Assembly: GCF_000426445.1 (NCBI RefSeq)
Contig: NZ_AUFJ01000015.1
Span: 1-64,000, forward strand
DNA: 64,000 bases
Direction of reading: 5' to 3'
Origin: Brevibacterium album DSM 18261
Lineage (GTDB): Bacteria; Actinomycetota; Actinomycetes; Actinomycetales; Brevibacteriaceae
This document shows, one piece after another, positions 24,567 to 33,625 of the stretch; the stretch's first letter is position 1, and the number at the start of each line of letters is the position of its first letter. A model generated the notes under the pieces. It was not told the DNA's origin. It searched no databases and worked only from the letters and a program-made list of their open reading frames with translations. The position numbers were made by a program, and so were the translations under genes.

Positions 24567-25025
24567 TCAGGCCTTGCCGATCACGGCGAACTTGGCGTTC
24601 GCGGTGATCTCGTCGTGCACGCGCACGGTCGCCGTGTAGGTGCCAGCCGACTTCACGTGGCCCGTGAGCGCCACCTGACGGCGGTCGAACTCGTGGCCCA
24701 CGACGGCCGTGAGGGCCTCGGCCACGAGGGCCGGGGTGACCGCACCGAAGAGACGGCCGCCCTTGCCGGCCTTCATCTCGATGCGAGCGGTGCTCGCCTC
24801 GAGCTTCTCCTTGAGGGCGATGGCCTCGTCGCGGTCGGCGAGCTGGCGGGCCTGACGGGCCTTGCGCAGAGCCTGGACGTCCTTCTCCGCACCGGCGCTC
24901 CACGGACGAGCCCAGCCGCGGGGGATGAGCAGGTTGCGGGCGTAGCCGGCCTTGACCTCGACGACGTCACCGGCGGCGCCGAGACGGTCGACTTCCTGAT
25001 TGAGGATGAGCTTCCTGGTGGCCAT
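24567..25025 (-). CDS. rplI: Large-subunit ribosomal protein L9 (bL9)
   Basis: 152 residues, full family length. N-terminal domain MATRKLILNQEVDRLGAAGD followed by KAGYARNLLIPRGWA, the highly conserved 23S-binding loop; then the long connecting helix (EKDVQALRKARQARQLADRD) and the C-terminal domain (GRLFGAVTPALVAEAL, HEFDRRQVALTGHVKSAGTY). Binds domain V of 23S rRNA at the base of the L1 stalk. Last gene of the operon, 15 bp after rpsR, with an AGGAGAG ribosome binding site. Confidence 0.98.
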   Translation of the reverse strand: MATRKLILNQEVDRLGAAGDVVEVKAGYARNLLIPRGWARPWSAGAEKDVQALRKARQARQLADRDEAIALKEKLEASTARIEMKAGKGGRLFGAVTPALVAEALTAVVGHEFDRRQVALTGHVKSAGTYTATVRVHDEITANAKFAVIGKA

Positions 25026-25040
25026 TGTTCTCTCCTCCTA

Positions 25041-25280
25041 TCAGCGGCTGGTGCTGGTGTAGGGAAGCAGAGCCATCTCGCGGGCGTTCTTCACGGCCTT
25101 CGCGATGATGCGCTGCTCCTGCACGGTGACACCGGTGACGCGGCGGGCGCGGATCTTGCCGCGGTCCGAGATGAACTTGCGCAGCGTCGCGGTGTCCTTG
25201 TAGGTGATGGTTGCGGCTTCTCCGCGCTTGAGCGGGTTCGCCTTCTTCTTGATGGGCTTCCGGGGATCCGGCTTTGCCAT
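25041..25280 (-). CDS. rpsR: Small-subunit ribosomal protein S18 (bS18)
   Basis: 79 residues. The conserved blocks [20 protein letters not shown] and [20 protein letters not shown] are both intact, followed by [12 protein letters not shown]18 pairs with S6 on the 30S platform, and rpsF lies in the same operon. It lacks a CxxC zinc motif, so this is the zinc-independent form. Some actinobacteria carry both forms, with a zinc-binding copy elsewhere. Confidence 0.98.
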   Translation of the reverse strand: MAKPDPRKPIKKKANPLKRGEAATITYKDTATLRKFISDRGKIRARRVTGVTVQEQRIIAKAVKNAREMALLPYTSTSR

Positions 25281-25346
25281 GGTGTGCTCCTAGAACTGTG
25301 AAGGAAGATGCTGTGCGATCAGCCTGCGATCGCCGTCAGACGCTGA

Positions 25347-25961
25347 TCAGAACGGGGGCTCGTCATCGGCCGGGTTGCCCCAGCCTCCGCCGCCCTGCGG
25401 GTTGGACGCCGCCCAGGGATCGTCCTGGGGCGGACGGCTCTGCTGCGGGTTCGCACCCCAGCTCCCGCCCTGCTGAGCGGGGGCGCCGCCCTGCGGGCCG
25501 CCAAAGCCGCCCTGCTGGCCGCCGCCGAATCCACCCTGTGGCTGGCCTCCTCCGAAGCCGCCCTGCTGGCCGCCGCGGTTCCCGCCACCGCCGCCGCGCT
25601 CATTGCGCGTGACGTTCGCCGAGGCGAAGCGGAGGCTGGGGCCGACCTCATCGGCATCGAGTTCGAACACCGTGCGACGCTCGCCCTCCTTCGTGTCGAA
25701 GGTGCGGGCGCGCAGGCGTCCCTGCACGATGACGCGGGTGCCGCGGGAGACGGACTCCGCGACGTTCTCGGCCATTTCGCGCCAGGCGCTGCAGCGGAGG
25801 AAGAGGGTCTCACCATCGCGGAACTCGTTCGCCTGGCGATCGAATGTGCGCGGTGTGGAGGCGACGGTGAAGTTCGCAACGGCTGCGCCGTTGGCGGTGA
25901 ACCTCAGCTCGGGGTCCGCGGTGACGTTCCCGACGACCGTGATGACTGTCTCGCCTGCCAT
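25347..25961 (-). CDS. ssb: Single-stranded DNA-binding protein
   Basis: 204 residues. The N-terminal OB fold (about 1-115) contains [18 protein letters not shown], the conserved [20 protein letters not shown] and [20 protein letters not shown] flexible Gly/Gln-rich linker with GGGQ/GFGG repeats follows. The last residues NPADDEPPF are the acidic tip that recruits replication and repair partners. It sits between rpsF and rpsR, the usual actinobacterial order, and shares their transcript. Confidence 0.97.
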   Translation of the reverse strand: MAGETVITVVGNVTADPELRFTANGAAVANFTVASTPRTFDRQANEFRDGETLFLRCSAWREMAENVAESVSRGTRVIVQGRLRARTFDTKEGERRTVFELDADEVGPSLRFASANVTRNERGGGGGNRGGQQGGFGGGQPQGGFGGGQQGGFGGPQGGAPAQQGGSWGANPQQSRPPQDDPWAASNPQGGGGWGNPADDEPPF

Positions 25962-26042
25962 GTCGACTCCTTAAGCTCCAGCTTTCTCGGGCTTCTTCGT
26001 TGTTCTGATCAGGTGAGCGGCGGGATCCCGCCGCTCACGCGG

Positions 26043-26333
26043 TCACTTGGCGTCGGGCCGGAGGATCTTCGTGCGCAGGACGGACTCGTTGAGTCCGAGC
26101 TGGCGATCGAGCTCCTTGACGGTCTCCGGCTTCGCGGTGAGATCGATGACGGCGTAGTAGCCCTCGGTCTTCTTCTGGATCTCATATGCGAACCGGCGAC
26201 GGCCCCACACGTCGACGTTGTCGACGGTTCCGCCCTCGGCGGGCACGACCTTCAGCAGCTTCTCGATGTCGGCGCCCACGGAGCGCTCTTCGAGTTCCGG
26301 ATCAAGGATGAGCATGAGCTCGTACTTACGCAT
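26043..26333 (-). CDS. rpsF: Small-subunit ribosomal protein S6 (bS6)
   Basis: 96 residues, full length ([20 protein letters not shown], then [20 protein letters not shown]). The ferredoxin-like fold pairs with S18. First gene of the rpsF-ssb-rpsR-rplI operon. AGAGGAGGTGGG lies just before the ATG. A TACACT -10 box about 105 bp upstream implies a roughly 95-nt leader that could hold the S6:S18 autoregulatory site known in other bacteria; I could not confirm that fold by eye. Confidence 0.98.
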   Translation of the reverse strand: MRKYELMLILDPELEERSVGADIEKLLKVVPAEGGTVDNVDVWGRRRFAYEIQKKTEGYYAVIDLTAKPETVKELDRQLGLNESVLRTKILRPDAK

Positions 26334-26436
26334 GTGTCACCCACCTCCTCTGGTCTCAGCGGTCATGGTCGTTCCATGACAGGAGGGTTATGCGCGGCTC
26401 CCCTCACCCGCGGCGCGGGCAGAGGGCAACCGCAAC

Positions 26437-26442
26437 AGTGTA
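26437..26442 (-). promoter_or_regulatory. -10 box of the rpsF operon promoter
   Basis: TACACT on the minus strand at the very end of the upstream gene, about 105 bp before rpsF. The -35 would then fall inside the end of the membrane-protein gene. Called by eye from the TAnnnT pattern. Confidence 0.4.
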
Positions 26443-26444
26443 CA

Positions 26445-28139
26445 TCAGGCACGCGCTCTCGCGCCTCCGGTCCCTCGTGTGCTCCCGGACCCTTCTGCGT
26501 CACCGGCCCCTGCCCGCGCGAGGTCAGGCGGCCTCCTCACGAGATCGTCCAGGGCATAGGCGGTGATGAGGGCCAGCGCCAGGAAGCGCAGCAGCGTGAA
26601 GACCGCCGCCCAGGAGTCCGCGAGGCCGGTCTGAGCGTCGAGCGCGGCGGCCTCGGACAGGTGTGCGGCGATCGCGAACCCGAGCTCGGCGAAGAACCAG
26701 ACGGCGTGCACCCACAGGTGCGGGACCATGAGCGCGGCGAAGGGCACGAGCCACAGCGACAGCGAGGTGGACGAGCCCGGAGCCACGATGACGGAGAAGC
26801 TCAGCATGGCCGTGAGGGTGAGTGCGGTGCGCCGCAGGTGGATCCGCTCGTCCGAGGCCTCCATCTCCCGCAGTGTCGCGAGGTCGAAGGAGACAGGGCT
26901 CGAGGGAGCGGGACTCGAGGAGGCCGCAGCGGGAGCGGCGCCCGAGGCGCCCCCCGCCCCGAACACGGTCGCCCCGGCGGGAGACGCCTCGGATCCAGCT
27001 CTCCCGGTGGGAGCAGCTCCGGGGGAGGCCGCCTCGGGCGCGGTCCGGACGGGGCGGTGCATCGACCGTGAGACGAAGAGGGCGGCGAGCGCCACGAGGC
27101 CGAAGCCCCAGACGACCAGCAGACCGGTGGTGAGCGCGGCCTCGTCGCTCCAGCCGCGGACGAGTGCGATTGAGGCCAGGGAGCCCCGGTCCACGGCGTC
27201 CGAGAACCACACGGCCAGGCGCCCGGGCAGCCGACCGTCCGCCAGCAGCATCAGGCCGGTGAGCAGGGCGAATCCCGCGAGCACGAGGGCGGCCTGAGCT
27301 CGGTCGCGCGAGGCGCCCAGGAGGACTCCGAGGAGCACCACGAGGCCCAGCGGCCCCGCTGCCGCGGCGACGGCGAGGAGGGACCCGGCGCCCAGGAGGG
27401 AGCCGGTGGTCCGTCCTCCCAGCAGCAGGACGCAGGCCCAGACTGCGCAGGCCACGCCCACAGGCTCCAGCGACGCTCCGATGCCGAAGACGATGACGGG
27501 CGAGAGGAAGCCCACCGCGGCCCAGGCCGGACCCCGACCGCCCAGGCCGAGCTTCCGGGCGAGGACGAGCATGCCCGTCCCCATCGCCGCGAATGCGGCG
27601 GTGTTGAGCACGAGGAGGATCGCCATGCCCTCCGCCGGGGCTGCGCCCAGGAGGCCGGAGGCGGCGACCGTGAACCAGTAGGTCAGCAGGGAGAAGCCCG
27701 GCAGGCCCGAGGTGATCGCGCCGGGCGCATCCGGTGCGGTCTCGCCCAGAAGGGAGAGTGCCACGGGCGAGGAGCACATGCGGAAGGAGGCGCGGGGCAG
27801 CTCGTAGCCGCCGGACATGCACGGCGCCTGCAGGAGGATGCCGACGGCCACGCTCAGTCCCAGCACTGCGAGCACCATCCAGGAGCCCGCGACGAGGACG
27901 CGGGCGTCAGGGCGGGCGAACCGTGCGGCGCCCTCGGTCCCCAGCAGGGGGGCGGCGAGGCGAGCGGGGGCGGAAGGGCGGCGCTGTTCCGCACCGGCAG
28001 CCGTGCCGGGACCACAGCCCGGCGCGGAACTCCGTTCCGGCTGGGAACTCGAGTCCGGCGCGGACTGCCGGTCCGCTTCCGAGCCCCAGTCCGATTCCGG
28101 AGCCTCTCCCGGTCCGGGAACCTCGCGTGTGTTCGGCAT
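26445..28139 (-). CDS. Polytopic membrane protein, possible GT-C/GT87-like glycosyltransferase
   Basis: 564 residues. An N-terminal disordered region of about 75 residues precedes about 11-12 transmembrane segments (LVAGSWMVLAVLGLSVAVG, ITSGLPGFSLLTYWFTVAA, GMAILLVLNTAAFAAMGTG and later VVWGFGLVALAALFVSRSM). A Ser/Ala/Gly-rich cytoplasmic insert lies around 365-410, and RFLALALITAYALDDLVRR precedes the C-terminal tail. The overall plan resembles actinobacterial GT87/DUF2029 mannosyltransferases, but no acidic catalytic loop motif is certain, so the assignment is tentative. A TACGCT box ends 6 nt before the ATG, so the message may be leaderless. Confidence 0.6.
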   Translation of the reverse strand: MPNTREVPGPGEAPESDWGSEADRQSAPDSSSQPERSSAPGCGPGTAAGAEQRRPSAPARLAAPLLGTEGAARFARPDARVLVAGSWMVLAVLGLSVAVGILLQAPCMSGGYELPRASFRMCSSPVALSLLGETAPDAPGAITSGLPGFSLLTYWFTVAASGLLGAAPAEGMAILLVLNTAAFAAMGTGMLVLARKLGLGGRGPAWAAVGFLSPVIVFGIGASLEPVGVACAVWACVLLLGGRTTGSLLGAGSLLAVAAAAGPLGLVVLLGVLLGASRDRAQAALVLAGFALLTGLMLLADGRLPGRLAVWFSDAVDRGSLASIALVRGWSDEAALTTGLLVVWGFGLVALAALFVSRSMHRPVRTAPEAASPGAAPTGRAGSEASPAGATVFGAGGASGAAPAAASSSPAPSSPVSFDLATLREMEASDERIHLRRTALTLTAMLSFSVIVAPGSSTSLSLWLVPFAALMVPHLWVHAVWFFAELGFAIAAHLSEAAALDAQTGLADSWAAVFTLLRFLALALITAYALDDLVRRPPDLARAGAGDAEGSGSTRGTGGARARA

Positions 28140-28268
28140 AGGGCCAGCGTAGAGGACGACACGGACGCAGCCCTGGGCCTCGGCCCCCGTACCTGCGAAA
28201 CTGTGCAGCAGGCACCTGCGAAACTGTTCGACAGAGCGCTGCGATTCTGTCCAGCCAGCCCCACAACG

Positions 28269-28306
28269 CCCACTGCCGGCCCCGCATTCGCGGAACCGGC
28301 AGTGGG
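28269..28306 (-). terminator. Terminator hairpin of the 28.4-29.1 kb lipoprotein gene
   Basis: An 11-bp perfect stem CCCACTGCCGG / CCGGCAGTGGG with a further internal CCGC/GCGG stem in the loop, about 50 bp past the stop of the minus-strand gene. Confidence 0.7.
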
Positions 28307-28355
28307 TGCCTCCCGCTTCCTGGAAGGAGGTTCGTGTGCAGCCTGACGGCCGCTC

Positions 28356-29081
28356 TCAGCCGCAGAACGCCTGGAGGAGCTCATCCGCCATCGGCTGCAC
28401 CTCGGCGAGTTCGATGGGATCGGCAGGCTCCTGCTCGCTCTCGTCTCCCCAGCCGAAGTCGATGTTCACGTCCATCACCTGCACCATGAAAAGCACACCG
28501 TCGCCCACCGCCACGAGGTGCAGTTCCGTGTTGTCCACGCCCTCTGCGGCCATGGACGCCTGTGCACCCCAGGTCCAGCCCTGAGCGTCGAGCTCCTCCA
28601 CAGAGGTGAGCTCGCTTCCCCACCTGTCGCGCATCGTTGACTCGTAGTTCTCATAGCTGCCCTGCTGCGCCTCCTTGATCTCCGTCATGGGGGAGATGGC
28701 TGCAGTGACCGTGTGCGTGAGATTGCGACCACCCGCATAATCCTCCGACGTCTCGTCAGGGGTCATCACAATCGCGCCGCCCTCCACCATCCCGGCACCT
28801 TCACCGAAAGCGTCCTCGAGGTTCTCGAGGTCGACGTCGATGATCTCGGTATCGGTCCCGAAGTCATCGGGCAGAAGATCGACGCCGTAGTACTCGTATC
28901 CGTAGCCGGACAGCCCCTGCGCCCATTCCTCCGTATACCGCTGCAGATCCTCCTCATCGCATGTCGGTCCACTCCAGGTGCCCAGGCCCAGAGCGCCTGT
29001 TCCGGCACAGCCGCTCACGGCTGTGAGCAGAAGGGCCAGCACGGCTCCACCCAGACGAATTCGCGCCTCCGACGTTCGCAT
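28356..29081 (-). CDS. Secreted lipoprotein of unknown function
   Basis: 241 residues from the ATG at 29081, preceded by AAGGGATGGGG (a GTG 15 bp upstream lies in that site). Lipoprotein signal: MRTSEARIRLGGAVLALLL then lipobox VSGC near residue 25. The mature part is acidic (YTEEWAQGLSGYGYEYYGV, VDLENLEDAFGEGAGMVEGG) and contains a second Cys pair, at the front (PTCDEED) and at the end (LQAFCG), which may form a disulphide. I do not recognise the family. It is divergent from an LppM-like gene at 29365 and belongs to the same envelope island. Confidence 0.8.
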   Translation of the reverse strand: MRTSEARIRLGGAVLALLLTAVSGCAGTGALGLGTWSGPTCDEEDLQRYTEEWAQGLSGYGYEYYGVDLLPDDFGTDTEIIDVDLENLEDAFGEGAGMVEGGAIVMTPDETSEDYAGGRNLTHTVTAAISPMTEIKEAQQGSYENYESTMRDRWGSELTSVEELDAQGWTWGAQASMAAEGVDNTELHLVAVGDGVLFMVQVMDVNIDFGWGDESEQEPADPIELAEVQPMADELLQAFCG

Positions 29082-29333
29082 GCCCCATCCCTTCACTCAG
29101 ATGCACACCGGTTTCGGCGCTGGCTCGCGCCCGGCCGGCACAGCGCAGGGCGGCTCCAGACCGGCACGGGCCGCACCAGGCCGGCGCTGCACGGGCCGCC
29201 TTCACAGCTCAGCCCGAGGCCGCGAAATCCGGCGGAAGCCCGTCGGCTCGCCCCCTCCGCTCGCGCAGATGCGCTCACAGTACGGACCTTCCGGGGTGCA
29301 GCGCAGAGCCGCACGCTGCACTGCACAGATGAC

Positions 29334-29339
29334 TACGCT
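29334..29339 (+). promoter_or_regulatory. -10 box of the first LppM-like gene
   Basis: TACGCT, 26 bp before the ATG at 29365, leaving a short leader that contains CAGGAGG. Called from the TAnnnT pattern. Confidence 0.4.
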
Positions 29340-29364
29340 CTCAGCAGGATCACCAGGAGGCCGT

Positions 29365-30444
29365 ATGAATCGTTCACCCCATGTCCCCGCACGGGCCTCC
29401 GCTGCGCTGCTCGCCGTGCTGCTGATGGCCGCCCTTCTCGTGCCGACCACTCCCGGCAATGCGGTCTCGGGCTCCCGGACCTTCGACGCGGACATCGAAT
29501 CGCACGTCGAGATCACCGTCGCGAAGGACCGCACCGTGCAGGTGCGCAGCACCTACGCCTCCCACGTGACTTCCATGGCCCAGGCAGAGGGCTCCTCACC
29601 GGAGCAGTACCGCGAGTACAACTGCCTCGCCCAGGCAGATCTCGATTCCCTGCGCAATGACACATACGCCTCGTACCCCGGCACCGAACTCGAGATCGTG
29701 GACGGCGAGTACTGCGGTCTGACGGCCCTGACCCCTCCCGTGCCGATCCAATCCCTCACCGGCAGCGACAATCTCTATGCCCTCACTCCTGCAGGTTCGG
29801 CCCACGTCGAAGGGGTCATGCTGCGCGGTGAGGACTCCGCATTCCTGGATCTCTACTCCCCGGCCCGGTGGGAAACGGACTACGACACCGCTGACGGAAT
29901 CGTCCGCGAGACCACCCTCACCGTCACCTTCCCCGGCCCGGTCACGAGCGCTCCGGGAGCCGAGATCAAGGGCCGGACAGCGACCTGGGACCTCATGGAC
30001 TCGACGAGCGAACCCAGCGCCACGGGCTCGCTCGTCCCTCCGTTCCCCTGGCTCCTGGTCCTGCTGCCGCTTGCCCTGCTGGCGCTCGCGGCCGTGGCCG
30101 TCCTCCTGTGGAACCGCGCCCGTCGGAGGCGTGCACGGTCGGCAGCCGGCGCCCCCGTCTTCGCACCGGAACCGTCTGCCTTCGCACCCTCCGCGACCGA
30201 CGCGGCACCCCCTGCCGCACCGCATATGCACCCCGGATCGGGACCGCTGCGGCAACCGGCTCCGCAACCGCTCCCACCCCCACCCGGTGCGGGGCCAGTC
30301 CCGCCTCCACGCGCTGCCGCGCCGCCCCCGCCACCCGGGACCACGCCAGCCCCGCCCTCATCGCCCAGTGCCGCACCAGCCCCACCCCCACCGCCGCCGA
30401 GGCCGTCCCCGAGCCCACCGCCGCCACCCCCGCCGCCCTCCTGA
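29365..30444 (+). CDS. LppM-like exported membrane-anchored protein with proline-rich cytoplasmic tail
   Basis: 359 residues from the ATG at 29365, with CAGGAGG at good spacing. Signal peptide (ALLAVLLMAALLVPTTPGNA), then an exported domain (about 35-215) containing two Cys and ending LTVTFPGPVTSAPGAEIKG, TATWDLMDST and LVPPFPW. This ending is shared with two other proteins in the window and with mycobacterial LppM (DUF3153-like). A transmembrane helix (LLVLLPLALLALAAVAVLLW) is followed by RARRRRARS as stop-transfer, and a tail of about 120 residues dominated by Pro, Ala and Ser, ending in uninterrupted poly-proline. Topology is outside-TM-inside. LppM is linked to envelope and host interaction in mycobacteria; the role here is unknown. 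Confidence 0.8.
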   Translation: MNRSPHVPARASAALLAVLLMAALLVPTTPGNAVSGSRTFDADIESHVEITVAKDRTVQVRSTYASHVTSMAQAEGSSPEQYREYNCLAQADLDSLRNDTYASYPGTELEIVDGEYCGLTALTPPVPIQSLTGSDNLYALTPAGSAHVEGVMLRGEDSAFLDLYSPARWETDYDTADGIVRETTLTVTFPGPVTSAPGAEIKGRTATWDLMDSTSEPSATGSLVPPFPWLLVLLPLALLALAAVAVLLWNRARRRRARSAAGAPVFAPEPSAFAPSATDAAPPAAPHMHPGSGPLRQPAPQPLPPPPGAGPVPPPRAAAPPPPPGTTPAPPSSPSAAPAPPPPPPRPSPSPPPPPPPPS

Positions 30445-30695
30445 CCGGGAGCCCCGAATGCGCACGCGAGCCGACACCGCGCACTCGTTCGAGGACGTCC
30501 CCCGTCACTGCGCGCCTGGGTGAGTTGAGGCCTCCTCTCTTGCCGCCGTGCACCGTTTCCGTCCGCTTTCGATCCCCATGCACAGCCCGCGGTGAGGAGA
30601 CAATCATGACCCTCGTCCGGGGAGCAGGAGCACTCGCTGCCTTCATACCCGCCGTTCGTCTCTGCGGCACCGCGCTGCCTGCTGCTGTGCCGCGT

Positions 30696-31487
30696 TCACC
30701 TCTGTGGTGCCGCAGACATCGGAAAAGCCTGACCTTGGGACACCCGCCTCTGAGAGGGGGCCCGGCCCCAGCAGGAGAGAAGCGTGCTCCGGACCAGCGG
30801 CCACTCCGGCAGAGCCGGTGCCTGCCGGATGGCGGTCGAGTATCGGCTGGCATCCGGCCTGGGCAGGCCGCCCGTCTGGGCGGCGACTGCGCGCAGCTTG
30901 CGGATCTGCGTCCGGCTGGGAACGGGCTTCCCCTCGCAGTGCCCGGGTGCATCGCCTTCCGCAGCGGGACAGAGCCCGGCGGCCAGCCCAGGCGCCACCT
31001 CCTCGGCGGCACGGAGGAAGTCCGCCAATGCGCCCGAGGCGGTGAAGCCCAGGTGCCTGCGTATCTGTTCCGCGGGCGGGAGGAGGAAGCGACTGTCCCT
31101 CCACCGGCTGGCGCTCTGCGCGACGAGGGATTCCCACTCCACCGCGAGCTCGTGCTGCGAGACGAGGGCGAAGGCTCCGGCCTCCGCCATGCGCAGACGG
31201 AGCACATCGTCCTCGTCCCCCGTCCCGATGCATGCGACGGGCGGTCGCGCGGTCTCGCCCAGGATCCGCGGCAGCGCGGACAGCACCCGGTGGCGATCGT
31301 GATGCGAGTCCGCGCCCACGGAGCGGAGCAGCACGAGGTCCGGCCGCCAGTGATGGTCACGCGCGGAGTCCATGACGGCATCCACATCTGCAGAGGTGAC
31401 CACAAGGCCCTCACGACCCAGCAGCGAGTGCAGGCCGAGCGTGAGGATCGGGTCGTCGGAGATCAGCAGGATGGTGCGGCAGCTCAT
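30696..31487 (-). CDS. Response-regulator-like protein with divergent receiver domain
   Basis: 263 residues from the ATG at 31487 (MSCRTILLISDDPILTLGLH). Residues 1-125 follow the receiver fold: beta-1 with the acidic pair (SDD), PDLVLLR at the position of the phospho-acceptor strand, and VACIGTGDEDD where the conserved Thr/Ser strand lies. The middle and end are basic and contain a possible HTH (SRTQIRKLRAVAAQTGGLP). The phosphorylation site is degenerate and no sensor kinase is next to it, so it may act as an unphosphorylated regulator. It is divergent from an LppM-like lipoprotein gene at 31756, its best candidate target. Confidence 0.6.
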   Translation of the reverse strand: MSCRTILLISDDPILTLGLHSLLGREGLVVTSADVDAVMDSARDHHWRPDLVLLRSVGADSHHDRHRVLSALPRILGETARPPVACIGTGDEDDVLRLRMAEAGAFALVSQHELAVEWESLVAQSASRWRDSRFLLPPAEQIRRHLGFTASGALADFLRAAEEVAPGLAAGLCPAAEGDAPGHCEGKPVPSRTQIRKLRAVAAQTGGLPRPDASRYSTAIRQAPALPEWPLVRSTLLSCWGRAPSQRRVSQGQAFPMSAAPQR

Positions 31488-31623
31488 GCCAGTCAGAGAA
31501 GCATGCGAACGCCCGCCGATCCGCGGGAAATCAGGCATTCCGGAGGAAGCGGAAAAGCCGGACAGGCGCGGAACACCGCGGAACGCCGGCTGCTCCGTCA
31601 CCGCCCTCCCCCTGAGATGCTCC

Positions 31624-31629
31624 TAAGAT
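31624..31629 (+). promoter_or_regulatory. -10 box of the LppM-like lipoprotein gene
   Basis: TAAGAT in the 268-bp divergent gap, about 125 bp before the GTG start. Called by eye. Confidence 0.35.
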
Positions 31630-31755
31630 GAACGGAACACCGTGCCCGGCGGGATCGCGGAGCGCCCCTCCGGCGCACTGCGCTCTCACCGGGCACAGCG
31701 CGCTCGCACCGAACGCGCCCGCTCCGCACCCGCCCTTCACCCGCAGGAGGATCAC

Positions 31756-32568
31756 GTGAATGCCCTCGTCCCTCCCGCCTCAGGCACCCGCCGCGCAGAC
31801 ACTCTCCACACAGGCACCTGCCATACGCACGCCCACTGCACAGGCACCCGTCACACGCTCCACCGGCTGCGCGGCGGCACCGTGCTGCTCCCCATCCTGT
31901 TCCTCGTCCTCCTCCTCGGACTGGGCGGATGCACCGCTGCCTCTGCTGAGTTCCAGATCAGCCGGCACCTCACGGCCAGCGGGAGCATCGAACTGCAGGT
32001 GCCTGCGGTCGCGCTGGAGGAGGCCTACGGAGCAGAGGGCCTGAGCCAGGGCCTGGAACGCGACATCGCGGAGTACGACGAGCTCGCTCCAGAGGGCGTC
32101 TCCGTCACGGCCCACGAGGCCGGGACGGGCGGCGCCGGCGTCACTGTCGAGTTCGAGAACGTACAGGTCTCCGCCCTCGGCGCGCAGGGCGGGGGAAGCA
32201 TCTTCACCTACCTCGCGCCCAAGCTGGAGGCGGAGGAGGGCAACTACAAGCTGCGGATCCGGAACCCTGCCCGGGCGGTCACCCGCATCGAGGAGCTGGG
32301 ACCGGCCCTCGCCGCCATGCGCGAGCAGATGGATGCGTTCACTCTGACCGTCACCTTCCCCGGCGAGATCGTCTCGGCCCAGGGCGCAGCCTCCATCGAC
32401 GGCCATTCGGTCACCTACGACCTGCTGAACTGCGGCGAGGACGAGATCCTCGTCTACGCGGAACCGGGCACGGTGCCGCTGTGGAAGAAGTCCCTGCCCG
32501 CCGTCGCCGCCGCAATCATCGCCGCTGCGGCCATCGCCCTCGTCTTCCGCTTCTCCCACCGCCGCTGA
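31756..32568 (+). CDS. LppM-like lipoprotein
   Basis: 270 residues from the GTG at 31756, with GCAGGAGG upstream. A 37-residue His/Thr/Arg-rich lead precedes the hydrophobic signal (LLPILFLVLLLGLGGC) with lipobox LGGC near residue 57. The mature domain (LTASGSIELQVPAVALEEAY through AFTLTVTFPGEIVSAQGAAS then IDGHSVTYDLLN) matches the LppM/DUF3153 plan. A C-terminal transmembrane helix (AVAAAIIAAAAIALVFRF) plus short basic tail follows. It would be both lipid-modified and membrane-spanning, as LppM is. It shares the FPG-(E/P)-I/V-xSA-x-GA core with the proteins at 29365 and 34708. The long polar N-region before the signal is unusual. Confidence 0.82.
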   Translation: MNALVPPASGTRRADTLHTGTCHTHAHCTGTRHTLHRLRGGTVLLPILFLVLLLGLGGCTAASAEFQISRHLTASGSIELQVPAVALEEAYGAEGLSQGLERDIAEYDELAPEGVSVTAHEAGTGGAGVTVEFENVQVSALGAQGGGSIFTYLAPKLEAEEGNYKLRIRNPARAVTRIEELGPALAAMREQMDAFTLTVTFPGEIVSAQGAASIDGHSVTYDLLNCGEDEILVYAEPGTVPLWKKSLPAVAAAIIAAAAIALVFRFSHRR

Positions 32569-32671
32569 GTCATTCGTGCTTCCGCCGGATCCGCGCATGT
32601 GCACCGGAACGCGCACTCAGCTGTGCACCGCGCACGCCGCACTTGAGCGCATCCGTACGGGCCCGCAGGCC

Positions 32672-33625
32672 TCAGATGCACAGCGCGGGACCGAGTTCGA
32701 TGACCTCGCCCTCCACCGTGGCCTCCGCGATTCCGCACACGCGTGCCTCCACATCCGGTTCGATCACGAGCGGCGTGTACAGCGAGTTCACGTTCAGCGA
32801 CTGCCTCTGCTGCGACCGCGGGCTGCCCATGTCGATGGCCGGGTAGACGTACATCTCGAGGCTGTTCCCGATGGCCTTGCCGTCGTAGCGGGTCACACGG
32901 CCCCACACGGCCATGCACTGGCTGGAGTACATCATCTCCACGAGGAACTCCCCGTCCATCCGGTTCTCCGCGGAGGCGATGATCGCGTCCTCCCGGCACA
33001 CCGTCCGCATGGGATCCACGCCGTCGGCGAAGTCCACATAGTCCTTGACCACGGACGAGCGCGGTGAGAAGTCGTCATAGCCCGGCGCGATGACGTTCGC
33101 CCACAGCAGGCTGGTGGCGCCCGCGGTCACGAGGGCGGCTCCGCCGGCGATCACAGCTGCGAGCCACCGTGGGATCACCGCACCGGAACCGCGGCCGGAG
33201 GCGGGAGAGGGTCCGCCTCCCGCAGGTGCCGAGCCACCCGATGAGCCGCCCTGTGCAGGCACCGCCTCCGTGCCCGAGGCAGGCTCCGGTGGAGCGGACG
33301 AGTCCGCCTCCGCGGCACTCTCCTGGCCGTAGAGCGCCCACCAGCGCGTCACCCATTCGTCCTCGTCGCCGCCCAGCGCTGCCACCAGACAGCGGACGGT
33401 GTGCTCCGAAGGCTTCTTCCTGCCCCGCAGCGCATCGGAGAGCGTGGTCTTCGAGGCCTTTCCCTCCGTACGCCCGGACAGGGCCATGAGAGTGGGCTGA
33501 CCGGCAGCGGCGCGCAGTGCTCGGAGATCCGCGGCGAAGCGCTCGGGGGTGTCCTGCGCCGTGCCGGAGCCCCCGGCCACCGCCACACCTTCGCGTCGCG
33601 CCTGCACTCCGCCCGCGTCCGTCAT
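32672..33625 (-). CDS. HTH - transmembrane - DUF2690 protein
   Basis: 317 residues from the ATG at 33625, with GGGAGGGGAAGG upstream. Cytoplasmic N-terminus with an XRE-like helix-turn-helix (FAADLRALRAAAGQPTLMAL, KASKTTLSDALRGRKKPSEH). A Pro/Gly/Ser linker and one transmembrane helix (LAAVIAGGAALVTAGATSLLW) follow, then an extracellular DUF2690/YjfA-type domain with conserved Cys (MRTVCREDAIIAS, MMYSSQCMAVWGRV, ARVCG). This domain order is common in actinobacteria and suggests a membrane-anchored regulator that could link an outside signal to DNA binding; that role is not proven. It is convergent with the LppM-like lipoprotein gene. Confidence 0.85.
   Translation of the reverse strand: MTDAGGVQARREGVAVAGGSGTAQDTPERFAADLRALRAAAGQPTLMALSGRTEGKASKTTLSDALRGRKKPSEHTVRCLVAALGGDEDEWVTRWWALYGQESAAEADSSAPPEPASGTEAVPAQGGSSGGSAPAGGGPSPASGRGSGAVIPRWLAAVIAGGAALVTAGATSLLWANVIAPGYDDFSPRSSVVKDYVDFADGVDPMRTVCREDAIIASAENRMDGEFLVEMMYSSQCMAVWGRVTRYDGKAIGNSLEMYVYPAIDMGSPRSQQRQSLNVNSLYTPLVIEPDVEARVCGIAEATVEGEVIELGPALCI

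Noticed and set aside
26334..26436. S6:S18 leader RNA in the rpsF 5' region
   Set aside because: A leader of suitable length exists, but I could not identify the characteristic bulged CCG stem by eye, so no RNA element was called.
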